Shown here piece by piece: positions 18,342 to 26,927 of a stretch of DNA of 64,000 bases; the first letter of the stretch is position 1, and each line of letters opens with the position of its first letter. The notes below the pieces were generated by a model. It worked only from the letters and a program-made list of their open reading frames with translations. It was not told where the DNA came from and did no database searches. Origin of the DNA: UBA5972 sp964480735 (GTDB lineage Bacteria > Pseudomonadota > Alphaproteobacteria > Rhodobacterales > Rhodobacteraceae); the NCBI GenBank assembly GCA_964480735.1, contig CAYZQS010000001.1, positions 1 through 64,000 of the forward strand. Reading direction: 5' to 3'. The position numbers and the translations under genes are program-made.

Positions 18342-18357
18342 TTATGTATATACATAA
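18342..18357. promoter_or_regulatory. Probable HutC operator in the divergent hutF/hutI promoter
   Basis: A perfect 16-bp palindrome, TTATGTATATACATAA, whose core TGTATATACA matches the HutC half-sites known from pseudomonads and enterics. It lies 35 bp before the hutI start and 23 bp before the hutF start. A TTGACA -35-like hexamer (18332-18337) sits just upstream for hutI, so bound repressor would cover the promoter of one or both arms. Confidence 0.8.
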
Positions 18358-18392
18358 ACCAAAGATGCCGGATCAATCAAGCTTATGTTGCC

Positions 18393-19589
18393 ATGAAAAA
18401 TCAAGTTTTAACCCACGCTGTGATTGCGCCCCAATGCGGGCCGCAAAACCTGATTGCGGACGGTGCGATTGCCCTGCGGGGCGGATTGATTGACTGGGTT
18501 GGCAAAGCTGACGCCCTGCCGCAGCGGTATGACAGCTGGCCGGTTGAAGAAGTGCAAATGCGGCTGATCACCCCTGCCCTGATTGATTGCCACACGCATT
18601 TGGTTTTTGGCGGCAACCGCGCCAGGGAATTTGAGATGCGGCTGAACGGCGCGACTTATGAAGAGATCGCGCTGTCCGGTGGCGGCATTGTTTCAACGGT
18701 CAAAGACACCCGCGCGGCTGGACAGGAGGCGTTGATTGCCGGTGCCCTGCCCCGACTGGACGCGATGATTGCAGAGGGCGTGGGGACTGTTGAGGTCAAG
18801 TCGGGATATGGGCTGGACCTTGAAACCGAGCTTAATATGTTGCGCGCGGCCCGGGCGCTGGCGCAAATGCGCGACGTGCGGATCGTCACTTCGTTTTTGG
18901 GTGCCCATGCGATACCTGCGGAATTTAAAGGTGACGCAGACGGATATATTGACACCATCTGCGTTCCGGCGCTGCGCATGGCACACGCTGAAGGGCTGGT
19001 GGATGCGGTGGATGGATTTTGTGAAAACATCGCGTTTTCGCGCGACCAGATTGCCCGGGTCTTTGACGTGGCCGCAACGCTTGGCCTGCCGGTAAAACTG
19101 CACGCGGAACAATTGTCCCATCGGGGCGGGGCCAAGCTGGCGGCCGGATATGGGGCGGTGTCTGCTGATCATCTGGAATACGCCGATGAAGCGGACGCAA
19201 AAGCGATGGCGGCGTCCGGCACGGTGGCGGTTTTGTTGCCAGGCGCATTTTATACCCTGCGCGACACCCACCTGCCGCCGGTGCAGGCGTTTCGGGATCA
19301 CAACGTCCCGATGGCGCTGGCCACGGATTGCAATCCCGGGTCTTCACCGCTGGCATCGATTTTGCTGGCAATGAACATGGCGTGCACGTTGTTTGGGATG
19401 ACACCGACAGAGGCTTTGCAGGGCGTCACCGCCAACGCAGCGCGGGCTTTGGGGTTGGCGGACAGCGGGCAAATTCAAGCGGGAAAGCGGGCGGAACTGG
19501 CGGTTTGGAACGTGCAGCATCCGGCAGAGCTGGCCTACCGCATTGGTTTTAATCCGCTGCACCGGCGCATATTTGGTTCAATAAAATGA
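18393..19589 (+). CDS. hutI: Imidazolonepropionase
   Basis: Hydrolyses 4-imidazolone-5-propionate to N-formimino-glutamate, the third step of histidine degradation. The 398-residue amidohydrolase has ALIDCHTHLVFGGNRAREFE (metal-binding HxH, substrate Arg), VKSGYGLDLETELNML, FLGAHAIPAEFKG, KLHAEQLSHRGGAKLA and LATDCNPGSSP. Its length is normal. Its TGA overlaps the hutH ATG by 4 bases, so hutI, hutH and hutU form one coupled operon under the HutC palindrome. Confidence 0.95.
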   Translation: MKNQVLTHAVIAPQCGPQNLIADGAIALRGGLIDWVGKADALPQRYDSWPVEEVQMRLITPALIDCHTHLVFGGNRAREFEMRLNGATYEEIALSGGGIVSTVKDTRAAGQEALIAGALPRLDAMIAEGVGTVEVKSGYGLDLETELNMLRAARALAQMRDVRIVTSFLGAHAIPAEFKGDADGYIDTICVPALRMAHAEGLVDAVDGFCENIAFSRDQIARVFDVAATLGLPVKLHAEQLSHRGGAKLAAGYGAVSADHLEYADEADAKAMAASGTVAVLLPGAFYTLRDTHLPPVQAFRDHNVPMALATDCNPGSSPLASILLAMNMACTLFGMTPTEALQGVTANAARALGLADSGQIQAGKRAELAVWNVQHPAELAYRIGFNPLHRRIFGSIK

Positions 19590-21139
19590 CGGTGATGACC
19601 CTGACACCGGGCAAAGTAACGCTTTCACAGCTGGAACAGATTTTCAGTTCAAATGAACCGGTGGCGCTGAACCGCGCCGCGAAATCAGGGGTGGACGCGG
19701 CCGCGAAACTGGTGGCCGCTGCCGTTTTGAATGAGGCACCTGTTTATGGGGTGAACACGGGATTTGGCAAACTTGCCAACCTCAAAATCGACGCCAAGGA
19801 TACCGCGCAACTGCAACGCAACCTTGTTTTGTCCCATTGCTGCGGCGTCAGTGATCCGGTGCCTGCCAATATTGTCCGCCTGATGATGTCGCTCAAGCTG
19901 CTGTCACTTGGTCGTGGCGCGTCCGGGGTGCGCTGGGACGTGACCACGTTGATTGAGGGCATGCTGAAAAAAGGTGTTTCACCGATCATTCCGGCGCGGG
20001 GGTCTGTTGGCGCGTCCGGTGATCTTGCACCCTTGGCGCATATGGCAGCGGTGCTGATCGGTGAGGGTCAGGCAAGCCTTGAGGGGAAGGTGCATTCCGG
20101 GGCCAAAGCTTTAAGACTTGCAGGCCTTTCACCGGTGACGCTGGCTGCCAAGGAGGGTCTGGCCCTGATCAACGGCACGCAGTTTTCCTGCGCGTTTGCT
20201 TTGGCGGGGTTGTTTGCGGCCCTGCAAAACGCCGAGACGGCGCTGGTGATATCGGCGCTTTCCACTGATGCGATCATGGGGTCAACAGCGCCGCTTTTGC
20301 CTGAAATTCACGCCCTGCGCGGGCACCTGGGCCAGATCACCGCAGCCCGGATCATGCGCGATCTGATGCAGGGATCGGAAATTCGCGAAAGCCACCGGGA
20401 CGGCGATACGCGGGTGCAGGACCCCTACTGCATCCGCTGTCAGCCGCAGGTGACCGGTGCGGCAATTGATCTGTTGTGGCAGGCAGGCCGCACGCTGGAG
20501 GTGGAAGCCAACGCGGTAACGGACAACCCCTTGGTGCTGGTTGAGGCGGGCAAAATTGTATCGGGTGGCAATTTTCATGCAGAGCCTGTGGCTTTTGCCG
20601 CCGACCAGATCGCACTGGCGGTTTCGGAAATCGGGTCTATTGCCCAGCGGCGGGTGGCCCTGATGGTGGACCCCACCTTAAGCCACGACCTGCCGCCGTT
20701 CCTGACACCCGATCCCGGACTGAATTCCGGGCTGATGATTGCCGAAGTCACCACCGCCGCCCTGATGAGCGAGAACAAGCATCTGGCCAATCCCTGCAGT
20801 ACGGACAGCACGCCAACCAGCGCAAATCAGGAAGACCATGTGTCTATGGCCGCCCACGCCGCCCGCCGGTTGATGCAGATGAACGTGAATCTGGCGCATA
20901 TTCTTGGGGTAGAGGCGATTTGTGCCGCTGCGGGTGTGGAATTTCGTGCGCCCCTGCGGACCAGCAAACCTTTGCAGCGCACAATCGCGCGGTTGCGACA
21001 GGACGTGGCGGCGCTTGATCAGGACCGCTTTATGGCACGGGACCTTGAAGCGGCGGCACAACTGGTCACATCCGGCGGCCTGAGCCGCGCGGCTGGCGAT
21101 ATATCCTTGAATGCAAACCTGAATTTGGAGGGCAAATGA
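19586..21139 (+). CDS. hutH: Histidine ammonia-lyase
   Basis: Eliminates ammonia from L-histidine to give trans-urocanate. A 517-residue protein with the MIO-forming triad Ala143-Ser144-Gly145 in GSVGASGDLAPL, the Tyr-containing loop VYGVNTGFGKLA (53-64), NGTQFSCAFAL, and QDPYCIRCQPQVTG of the C-terminal half. All expected elements are present. It overlaps hutI at its start and hutU at its end by 4 bases each. Confidence 0.96.
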   Translation: MTVMTLTPGKVTLSQLEQIFSSNEPVALNRAAKSGVDAAAKLVAAAVLNEAPVYGVNTGFGKLANLKIDAKDTAQLQRNLVLSHCCGVSDPVPANIVRLMMSLKLLSLGRGASGVRWDVTTLIEGMLKKGVSPIIPARGSVGASGDLAPLAHMAAVLIGEGQASLEGKVHSGAKALRLAGLSPVTLAAKEGLALINGTQFSCAFALAGLFAALQNAETALVISALSTDAIMGSTAPLLPEIHALRGHLGQITAARIMRDLMQGSEIRESHRDGDTRVQDPYCIRCQPQVTGAAIDLLWQAGRTLEVEANAVTDNPLVLVEAGKIVSGGNFHAEPVAFAADQIALAVSEIGSIAQRRVALMVDPTLSHDLPPFLTPDPGLNSGLMIAEVTTAALMSENKHLANPCSTDSTPTSANQEDHVSMAAHAARRLMQMNVNLAHILGVEAICAAAGVEFRAPLRTSKPLQRTIARLRQDVAALDQDRFMARDLEAAAQLVTSGGLSRAAGDISLNANLNLEGK

Positions 21140-22803
21140 CCGATCCCCGCAAAAACACCCGCGATATCTACCCGCCCACCGGACCGGAAATTACCGCCAA
21201 ATCTTGGGCAACCGAAGCGCCTTTGCGCATGATCATGAACAACCTGCACCCGGATGTGGCAGAAAACCCGCACGAGCTGGTGGTTTACGGTGGCATCGGG
21301 CGGGCGGCGCGAACCTGGGATGATTTTGACCGGATCACGGCGGCGTTGCGGGAACTGGAGGGTGACGAAACCCTGCTGGTGCAATCGGGCAAGCCGGTTG
21401 GCGTGTTCAAAACCCACGCGGATGCCCCGCGTGTTTTGATCGCCAACTCCAATCTTGTGCCCCATTGGGCAACCTGGGATCACTTTAACGCGCTGGATAA
21501 AAAAGGGCTGGCCATGTACGGCCAGATGACGGCAGGCAGCTGGATTTATATCGGCTCGCAGGGCATTGTGCAGGGCACCTATGAAACCTTTGTTGAGGCC
21601 GGGCGACAACATTACGGCGGTGATCTGACCGGCAAGTGGATACTGACCGCAGGTCTTGGCGGTATGGGCGGCGCACAGCCCTTGGCGGCGGTGATGGCCG
21701 GGGCCTGCTGTCTGGCGGTGGAGTGCAATTCAGACAGCATCGATTTTCGTCTGCGGACGAAATATGTGGATGAGCGCACGGATGATTTGGATCAGGCGCT
21801 GGCGATGATCGCCAAATGGACCGCTGCGGGTGAAGCAAAGTCTGTTGGGGTGTTGGGCAATGCGGCGGATATTTTTCCCGAGCTGGTGAAGCGCGGCGTT
21901 AGGCCTGACATCGTCACCGATCAAACCTCGGCCCATGATCCGCTGAACGGATATCTGCCGCAGGGCTGGAGCGTTGCTGCATGGAAATCAAAACGCGAAA
22001 GCGATCCAAAGGCGGTTGAAAAGGCGGCGCGGACCTCGATGAAAACCCATGTGGCGGCGATGCTGGACTTTCACCATATGGGCATTCCAACGGTGGATTA
22101 CGGCAACAACATCCGGCAGGTGGCGCTGGAGGAAGGGCTGGCAAATGCCTTTGATTTCCCCGGCTTTGTGCCGGCTTACGTGCGCCCGCTGTTTTGCCGG
22201 GGCATCGGGCCGTTTCGCTGGGTGGCGCTGTCAGGGGATCCCGAAGACATCTACAAAACCGACGCCAAAGTCAAAGAACTGGTGGATGATCCGCACCTGC
22301 ACAACTGGCTGGATATGGCCCGCGAACGCATTGCCTTTCAGGGCCTTCCGGCGCGCATCTGTTGGGTGGGGCTGGGCGTGCGACACCGCCTTGGGCTGGC
22401 GTTCAACGAGATGGTGCGCAGCGGCGAGGTGTCAGCACCCATCGTGATTGGGCGCGATCATCTGGACAGCGGCTCGGTGGCCTCGCCAAACCGTGAAACC
22501 GAAGCCATGAAAGACGGCTCTGACGCGGTAAGCGACTGGCCGATGTTAAACGCATTGCTGAACACAGCCTCTGGCGCCACATGGGTGTCGCTGCATCACG
22601 GCGGCGGCGTGGGTATGGGGTTTTCGCAACACGCGGGCATGGTGATTGTGGCGGATGGAACGGATGAGGCGGCCGCCAGACTTGAGCGGGTGCTGTGGAA
22701 CGATCCGGCCAGCGGTGTTATGCGCCACGCTGATGCGGGATATGACAGCGCTGTTGCCTGCGCCCGTGAAAACCGGCTGAACCTGCCCGGGTTGCGCGCT
22801 TAA
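21136..22803 (+). CDS. hutU: Urocanate hydratase
   Basis: Hydrates urocanate to 4-imidazolone-5-propionate using tightly bound NAD+. A 555-residue protein of normal length. Recognisable segments are MIMNNLHPDVAENPHELVVYGG, the NAD-binding TAGLGGMGGAQPLA near 172-185, TDQTSAHDPLNGYLPQGW, PARICWVGLGVRHRLGLAFNEMV with the active-site Cys, and SLHHGGGVGMGFSQHAG. It is the last gene of the hutIHU operon. I see no strong terminator directly after it. Confidence 0.96.
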   Translation: MTDPRKNTRDIYPPTGPEITAKSWATEAPLRMIMNNLHPDVAENPHELVVYGGIGRAARTWDDFDRITAALRELEGDETLLVQSGKPVGVFKTHADAPRVLIANSNLVPHWATWDHFNALDKKGLAMYGQMTAGSWIYIGSQGIVQGTYETFVEAGRQHYGGDLTGKWILTAGLGGMGGAQPLAAVMAGACCLAVECNSDSIDFRLRTKYVDERTDDLDQALAMIAKWTAAGEAKSVGVLGNAADIFPELVKRGVRPDIVTDQTSAHDPLNGYLPQGWSVAAWKSKRESDPKAVEKAARTSMKTHVAAMLDFHHMGIPTVDYGNNIRQVALEEGLANAFDFPGFVPAYVRPLFCRGIGPFRWVALSGDPEDIYKTDAKVKELVDDPHLHNWLDMARERIAFQGLPARICWVGLGVRHRLGLAFNEMVRSGEVSAPIVIGRDHLDSGSVASPNRETEAMKDGSDAVSDWPMLNALLNTASGATWVSLHHGGGVGMGFSQHAGMVIVADGTDEAAARLERVLWNDPASGVMRHADAGYDSAVACARENRLNLPGLRA

Positions 22804-22922
22804 AATAACAAGCCCTTTGCCTGTCAAATCCAGCGGTGCCTGAAAGGTCCGGCCGCCGGCAAACTGCCGGGGTCTTGCCCATGAACGGCGCACAGGTTTA
22901 ATCGCAAAACGTACCAGCGGCA

Positions 22923-23020
22923 CGGTGGTCCGATTGTCCGGTGGACCAAGTGTCCGGTGGATCAGTGGACCGACCGATCGGTGCGCCAGTGCACCGGTGC
23001 ACCGGAAAAATGGACCAAGG
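22923..23020. repeat. Degenerate 24-bp tandem/inverted repeat tract between hutU and the ABC gene
   Basis: About 95 bases are packed with short overlapping palindromes of the type GTCCGGTGGAC and GTGCACCGGTGCAC. Read on the minus strand, three to four units of about 24 bases begin GGTCCAC or GGTGCAC, with roughly 60% identity between neighbours. The tract lies in the 278-bp non-coding interval after hutU. It may act as a terminator or protein-binding array, or be a decayed repeat element. Confidence 0.5.
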
Positions 23021-23081
23021 TTTCGGTTATTTTTCAGAAGGTTACGGCGGAAGTCGCGCCTAAACGTGGAAACCGATCGCC

Positions 23082-25034
23082 TTGAGTCCGGGTTCTGAAG
23101 AATTCCATCCTGATTGCAGTGTTGCCTTGGACATTCTGAAGCCTTATCTAGCAAGTGTTCCGGTCGGCGTCGCCGGATATGGGCGTTGCAATAAAATCGA
23201 GTGTTTCCATTTGGCTACGTCAAGAAATCCAGAAAGTCCGGATGCCAATCGCGCGTTGTTGGACAACCCTGACGGATATACCCAGCGGCGGCTTTTATCG
23301 TGGATCTGGCATGAGTATCTGAAATCTTACTGGCTGTGGATCGGGTTTGCCCTGATTTTGATGTCCCTTGAAGGCAGCATGCTGGGGCTGTTCAGCTATA
23401 TGATCGCCCCGCTGTTTGACAGCCTGCTGGAAAGCGGCGACCGCAGTTCGGTCAAATGGATCGGATTTACGGTTGGCGGGATATTTTTTGTGCGGGCATT
23501 TGCCAGTTTTACCCACAGGGTAATATCAGTTGCGGTAGGCCAGAGGATCGTCGCCAAAGTGCAAAGTGACATGGTTGTGCATTTGCTGGCCTTCAGTCCG
23601 TCGTTTTTTCAAGTCAACGCACCGGGCAAGCTGATTGAGCGGGTGCGTGGGGACACCACGGTTATTCAGGGCGTCTGGACCACCGTTATTGCCGCCTTTT
23701 TTCGTGATCTTATTGCCGTGATCTCTTTGCTGGCGGTTGCCATGTCGATTGACTGGTTGTGGACCTCTGTGGCCCTGCTGGGGGCCCCGCTTTTGGTTTT
23801 ACCGGTTTTGATGCTGCGCAATCTGATCCAGCGCACGGCGCGGGCATCCAGAATGGCGGCGGCAACGCTGACGACGCGGCTGGATGAAATATTTCATGGC
23901 ATCACCTCGATCAAGCTGATCCGCGGCGAAGCGTTTGAGAGTATTCGCTTTAAAGGCAGTCTGAAGGACTACGTCAAAGCGACAGTCACGGCCCAGGCAG
24001 GCATGGCCGCGGTGCCGTCCCTGATGGATTTGATCGCCGGCATTGGGTTTGTTGGGGTGATGACCTACGGCGGGTTGCAAATCGTTGACGGCACCAAAAC
24101 CGTTGGCGATTTCATGAGCTTTTTTACAGCCATCGCGCTGTTGTTTGAACCGGTGCGCCGTCTTGGCAATGTCAGTGGGGCCTGGCAGGCGGTTTATGCC
24201 AGTCTGGTGCGGATTTATGTGGTGTTTGACAACCGGCCCGACATCACGTCGCCAAAGCACCCGGCCAAGGCCGATGCCGAGACGTTCAAATCGAAACTGA
24301 CGATCGACGATGTTCATCTGTCTTTTGGGGCGCACAGGGTTTTGCAGGGCGTCAGTTTTGAAGTTGCCGCCGGAAAAACCACCGCGCTGGTGGGGGCTTC
24401 CGGTGCCGGGAAAACCACGTTGCTTAATCTTTTGACCCGGCTGGTTGACGCGGACAGCGGGCAGATTTTGATCGGCGGTATCGACAACATCCAGATGGAC
24501 CTGGCGAAATTGCGTGACGGGTTCAGCGTTGTGTCACAGGAAGCGTGGCTGTTTGACGAGAGCATCGAGCAAAACATCATGGCCGGGCGTCCTGATGCCA
24601 CGAAAGGCGAATTTGAAAACGCGCTGGACGTCGCGCTGGTCTCTGACTTTGCCAACCAATTTCCCGACGGCGTTCAAACCCAGGTTGGCCCGCGGGGATC
24701 AAACCTGTCAGGCGGGCAAAAACAGCGGGTGGCCATCGCCCGGGCTGTTTTGCGCGACGCACCGATTTTGCTGCTGGACGAGCCGACCTCGGCGCTTGAC
24801 AGCAAATCAGAGGCGGCGGTGCAAAAGGCGCTTGAAGGCCTGTCAGCCGGTCGAACGACGCTGGTGATTGCCCATCGCATCGCGACGATCAGGAACGCCG
24901 ATAAGATAATCGTGATGGATGCGGGGCGGGTGATTGAGCAGGGAACCCATGCCCAGCTGATAAAATCCAGCAATGTTTACAGGGGTCTTTATGAGTTGCA
25001 GATGGGGGTGGAAAAGAGCGCTGATCAGGCGTGA
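23082..25034 (+). CDS. ABC exporter, MsbA/multidrug type half-transporter
   Basis: A fused membrane plus ATPase protein. Six hydrophobic segments occupy about residues 88-360. The nucleotide-binding domain has Walker A GASGAGKTT, signature LSGGQKQRVAIARA, Walker B ILLLDEPTSALD and the H-loop VIAHR. It resembles lipid A or drug exporters working as homodimers; the substrate is not readable. The start is unclear: only TTG and GTG codons lie before the first membrane segment, and the first 60 or so residues from TTG 23082 look non-conserved, so the true start may be near 23212 (TTG, LATSRNPES). It is monocistronic. Confidence 0.85.
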   Translation: MSPGSEEFHPDCSVALDILKPYLASVPVGVAGYGRCNKIECFHLATSRNPESPDANRALLDNPDGYTQRRLLSWIWHEYLKSYWLWIGFALILMSLEGSMLGLFSYMIAPLFDSLLESGDRSSVKWIGFTVGGIFFVRAFASFTHRVISVAVGQRIVAKVQSDMVVHLLAFSPSFFQVNAPGKLIERVRGDTTVIQGVWTTVIAAFFRDLIAVISLLAVAMSIDWLWTSVALLGAPLLVLPVLMLRNLIQRTARASRMAAATLTTRLDEIFHGITSIKLIRGEAFESIRFKGSLKDYVKATVTAQAGMAAVPSLMDLIAGIGFVGVMTYGGLQIVDGTKTVGDFMSFFTAIALLFEPVRRLGNVSGAWQAVYASLVRIYVVFDNRPDITSPKHPAKADAETFKSKLTIDDVHLSFGAHRVLQGVSFEVAAGKTTALVGASGAGKTTLLNLLTRLVDADSGQILIGGIDNIQMDLAKLRDGFSVVSQEAWLFDESIEQNIMAGRPDATKGEFENALDVALVSDFANQFPDGVQTQVGPRGSNLSGGQKQRVAIARAVLRDAPILLLDEPTSALDSKSEAAVQKALEGLSAGRTTLVIAHRIATIRNADKIIVMDAGRVIEQGTHAQLIKSSNVYRGLYELQMGVEKSADQA

Positions 25035-25236
25035 CTCTCCACCATCTGAAGCGCATTTTGACCTGATAAGCTGCAAATCCCCGTCCTGTTTGTCAAACCA
25101 ACGCCCAATTGGGGCGGTCAATTCACGATTTTAGTCACAATTTTAACCAAGTTGTCGCGTTCAACTTAAAGGCAGCGGGACTCTGTTCCGCAATATTTGT
25201 GGTTTCACCGGACCCGGATTTGGAAAGTGATACGAA

Positions 25237-26211
25237 ATGAAAATTCTTGCGGTTGATGACGACGCGTTCATCCTGGAGATTTTAAACGAAGCCATATCTG
25301 CAATTGGCGGGCATGACATCGTGCTGGCCTCGTCCGGCGCGGACGCGCTGGCGATCCTTCGGGATGCGGTTGATCCGTTTGACTGCTTTTTGCTTGATAT
25401 TCAAATGCCGGAAATGACCGGTGTTGAATTGTGCAAGCTCATTCGTGAACAACCGGAATATTCAAACGCTCCGATCCTGATGATCACCGCGATGTCCGAT
25501 AAGATTCATGTGGATCAGTCGTTTGCCGCCGGTGCAACCGATTATGTGACCAAGCCCTTTGACGTGGTCGAACTGAATTCGCGTATCAGCTTTGCCGAGC
25601 AAACCATAGAGCGCACCAACCGTCCGGCCCAAAACACCGGCACATTGCAACTGGTTGTGGAACAACTGCTGAGTGGCAGTTCTTTTGACATTGCCGATGT
25701 CATTCCGCTGTCCGATGTTCCGCGTTCACTTAACCTGCACGCATTTGAAAATTATCTGCAGCAGATCAGGCGCACCCAGTTCTTCAGCACCTCTATCTTT
25801 GCGGTTGGCGTGGCCAATATCGAAACGATCTATGGCCGGTCTTCCGGGCGCGAATTTGAGGACCATATTAACGATATTGCCGAATCGATTGCCGGCGCCA
25901 TGCGTGGTGTGCCCGGTTTTCTGACCTACATGGGCAATGGCGTCTTTTGTTGTGTGATCGAGGTGAAATATCGCGAGATACTGTCTGAATTCAGGTTCGA
26001 GCTTGAAAACAAGACGTCAGAACTTGAACTGATTTACAGAAACGGCAAACCGGTTGATGTCAAATATGTTGTTGGTGCACCGGTTACGCCGGGTTTGTTT
26101 GTGCGGGGCAAAGTCTCGGATATTCTGATCAAGGCTGTGCAAAAAATGGAAGTGTCTGCCGGGTCAAAACCAACCAGTGCACCGGTTACCACCTGGATGC
26201 ACGAACATTGA
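25237..26211 (+). CDS. Response regulator: receiver plus degenerate GGDEF-like domain (copy 1)
   Basis: A 324-residue protein. Residues 1-120 are a receiver domain with the acidic pocket DDD (7-9), phosphoacceptor Asp54 (FLLDIQMPEM) and Lys106 (YVTKPF). After a linker, residues 168-300 have the pattern of a diguanylate-cyclase fold (FENYLQQIRRTQFFSTSIFAVGVANIE), but the GGDEF motif reads GNGVF at 233-237 and metal-binding Asp residues are missing, so catalysis is unlikely. A paralogue at 30561-31655 aligns without gaps through residue 240. The pair flanks the HPt, kinase and luxI genes. The ATG start has a GGAAAG-like site 12 bases upstream. Confidence 0.85.
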   Translation: MKILAVDDDAFILEILNEAISAIGGHDIVLASSGADALAILRDAVDPFDCFLLDIQMPEMTGVELCKLIREQPEYSNAPILMITAMSDKIHVDQSFAAGATDYVTKPFDVVELNSRISFAEQTIERTNRPAQNTGTLQLVVEQLLSGSSFDIADVIPLSDVPRSLNLHAFENYLQQIRRTQFFSTSIFAVGVANIETIYGRSSGREFEDHINDIAESIAGAMRGVPGFLTYMGNGVFCCVIEVKYREILSEFRFELENKTSELELIYRNGKPVDVKYVVGAPVTPGLFVRGKVSDILIKAVQKMEVSAGSKPTSAPVTTWMHEH

Positions 26212-26279
26212 TCACTTGATCAAGCTGACGAATTTTCCTGACATTTTTGCCCGCTGACGAAGCTTTTGCGCAATATCTG

Positions 26280-26630
26280 TTATACGCCGCCTGATTGAGC
26301 GCGTGCCGCAGCAACCTGCGCCAGCAAGCCGGTTACCGCGCTGGCCGACTGTTTTACAAATCTTTGATTGGTCTGTTCGCACAACAGATGTGTTAACCGT
26401 TCCTCGCAGACTTCTGCAGAGGTGCCAATATCGTCAAATCCCAGAGTTTTGGCCGGGCCCCGCAACTTATGCACAACAAACGTAAGCTGTTGCAGTGGTT
26501 GCAGATTGAGTGTCGCGCCAAAACTTTTGGCGTATAACTGTTTGATTTCTGCCTCAACATCCACAAGCCGTTGCAGGTACCTTTGCCTTACCCCGGCCAG
26601 ACGGGAGTGAAATTCCTCCGCTTGTGACAT
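26280..26630 (-). CDS. Histidine phosphotransfer (HPt) protein
   Basis: A 116-residue single-domain protein. VVHKLRGPAKTLGFDDIG (52-69) matches the HPt signature, with phosphoacceptor His54 followed by Lys-Leu-Arg-Gly, and helices before and after it. The start is taken at ATG 26630 because AAAGG lies 8 or so bases upstream; an ATG seven codons earlier is less well placed. It probably carries phosphate between the neighbouring kinase and receivers. It runs opposite to the flanking genes and shares a 297-bp divergent region with the kinase gene. Confidence 0.8.
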   Translation of the reverse strand: MSQAEEFHSRLAGVRQRYLQRLVDVEAEIKQLYAKSFGATLNLQPLQQLTFVVHKLRGPAKTLGFDDIGTSAEVCEERLTHLLCEQTNQRFVKQSASAVTGLLAQVAAARAQSGGV

Positions 26631-26927
26631 TACAAAACCTTTCTTGATCAACGCTGCTGCTGATAATCGGGTTTTGGGCGTATTTGATGTTGGAAATGTG
26701 TTAAATTGGTGCAGATTTGGTTTGCACCGCGAAATCTGCCGCGCTGATTTTTGCAGTATTGTGGTGCATGCACCTTAAAAACTGGGCGCAATGGCCTTGG
26801 TCGTCAAGGATGAAACCCGCCGCAAAATTCCTTGCAGTCCACGATCAATGCAGTGATGTCTGATTGTTTCCTTATTCACGTCAATATTGCCTGCCATACA
26901 GGTTTGGTAAACACATCGAAAGCGGGC

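Noticed and set aside
22923..23020. CRISPR array
   Set aside because: Units are about 24 bp, degenerate and contiguous without unique spacers, and no cas genes are present.
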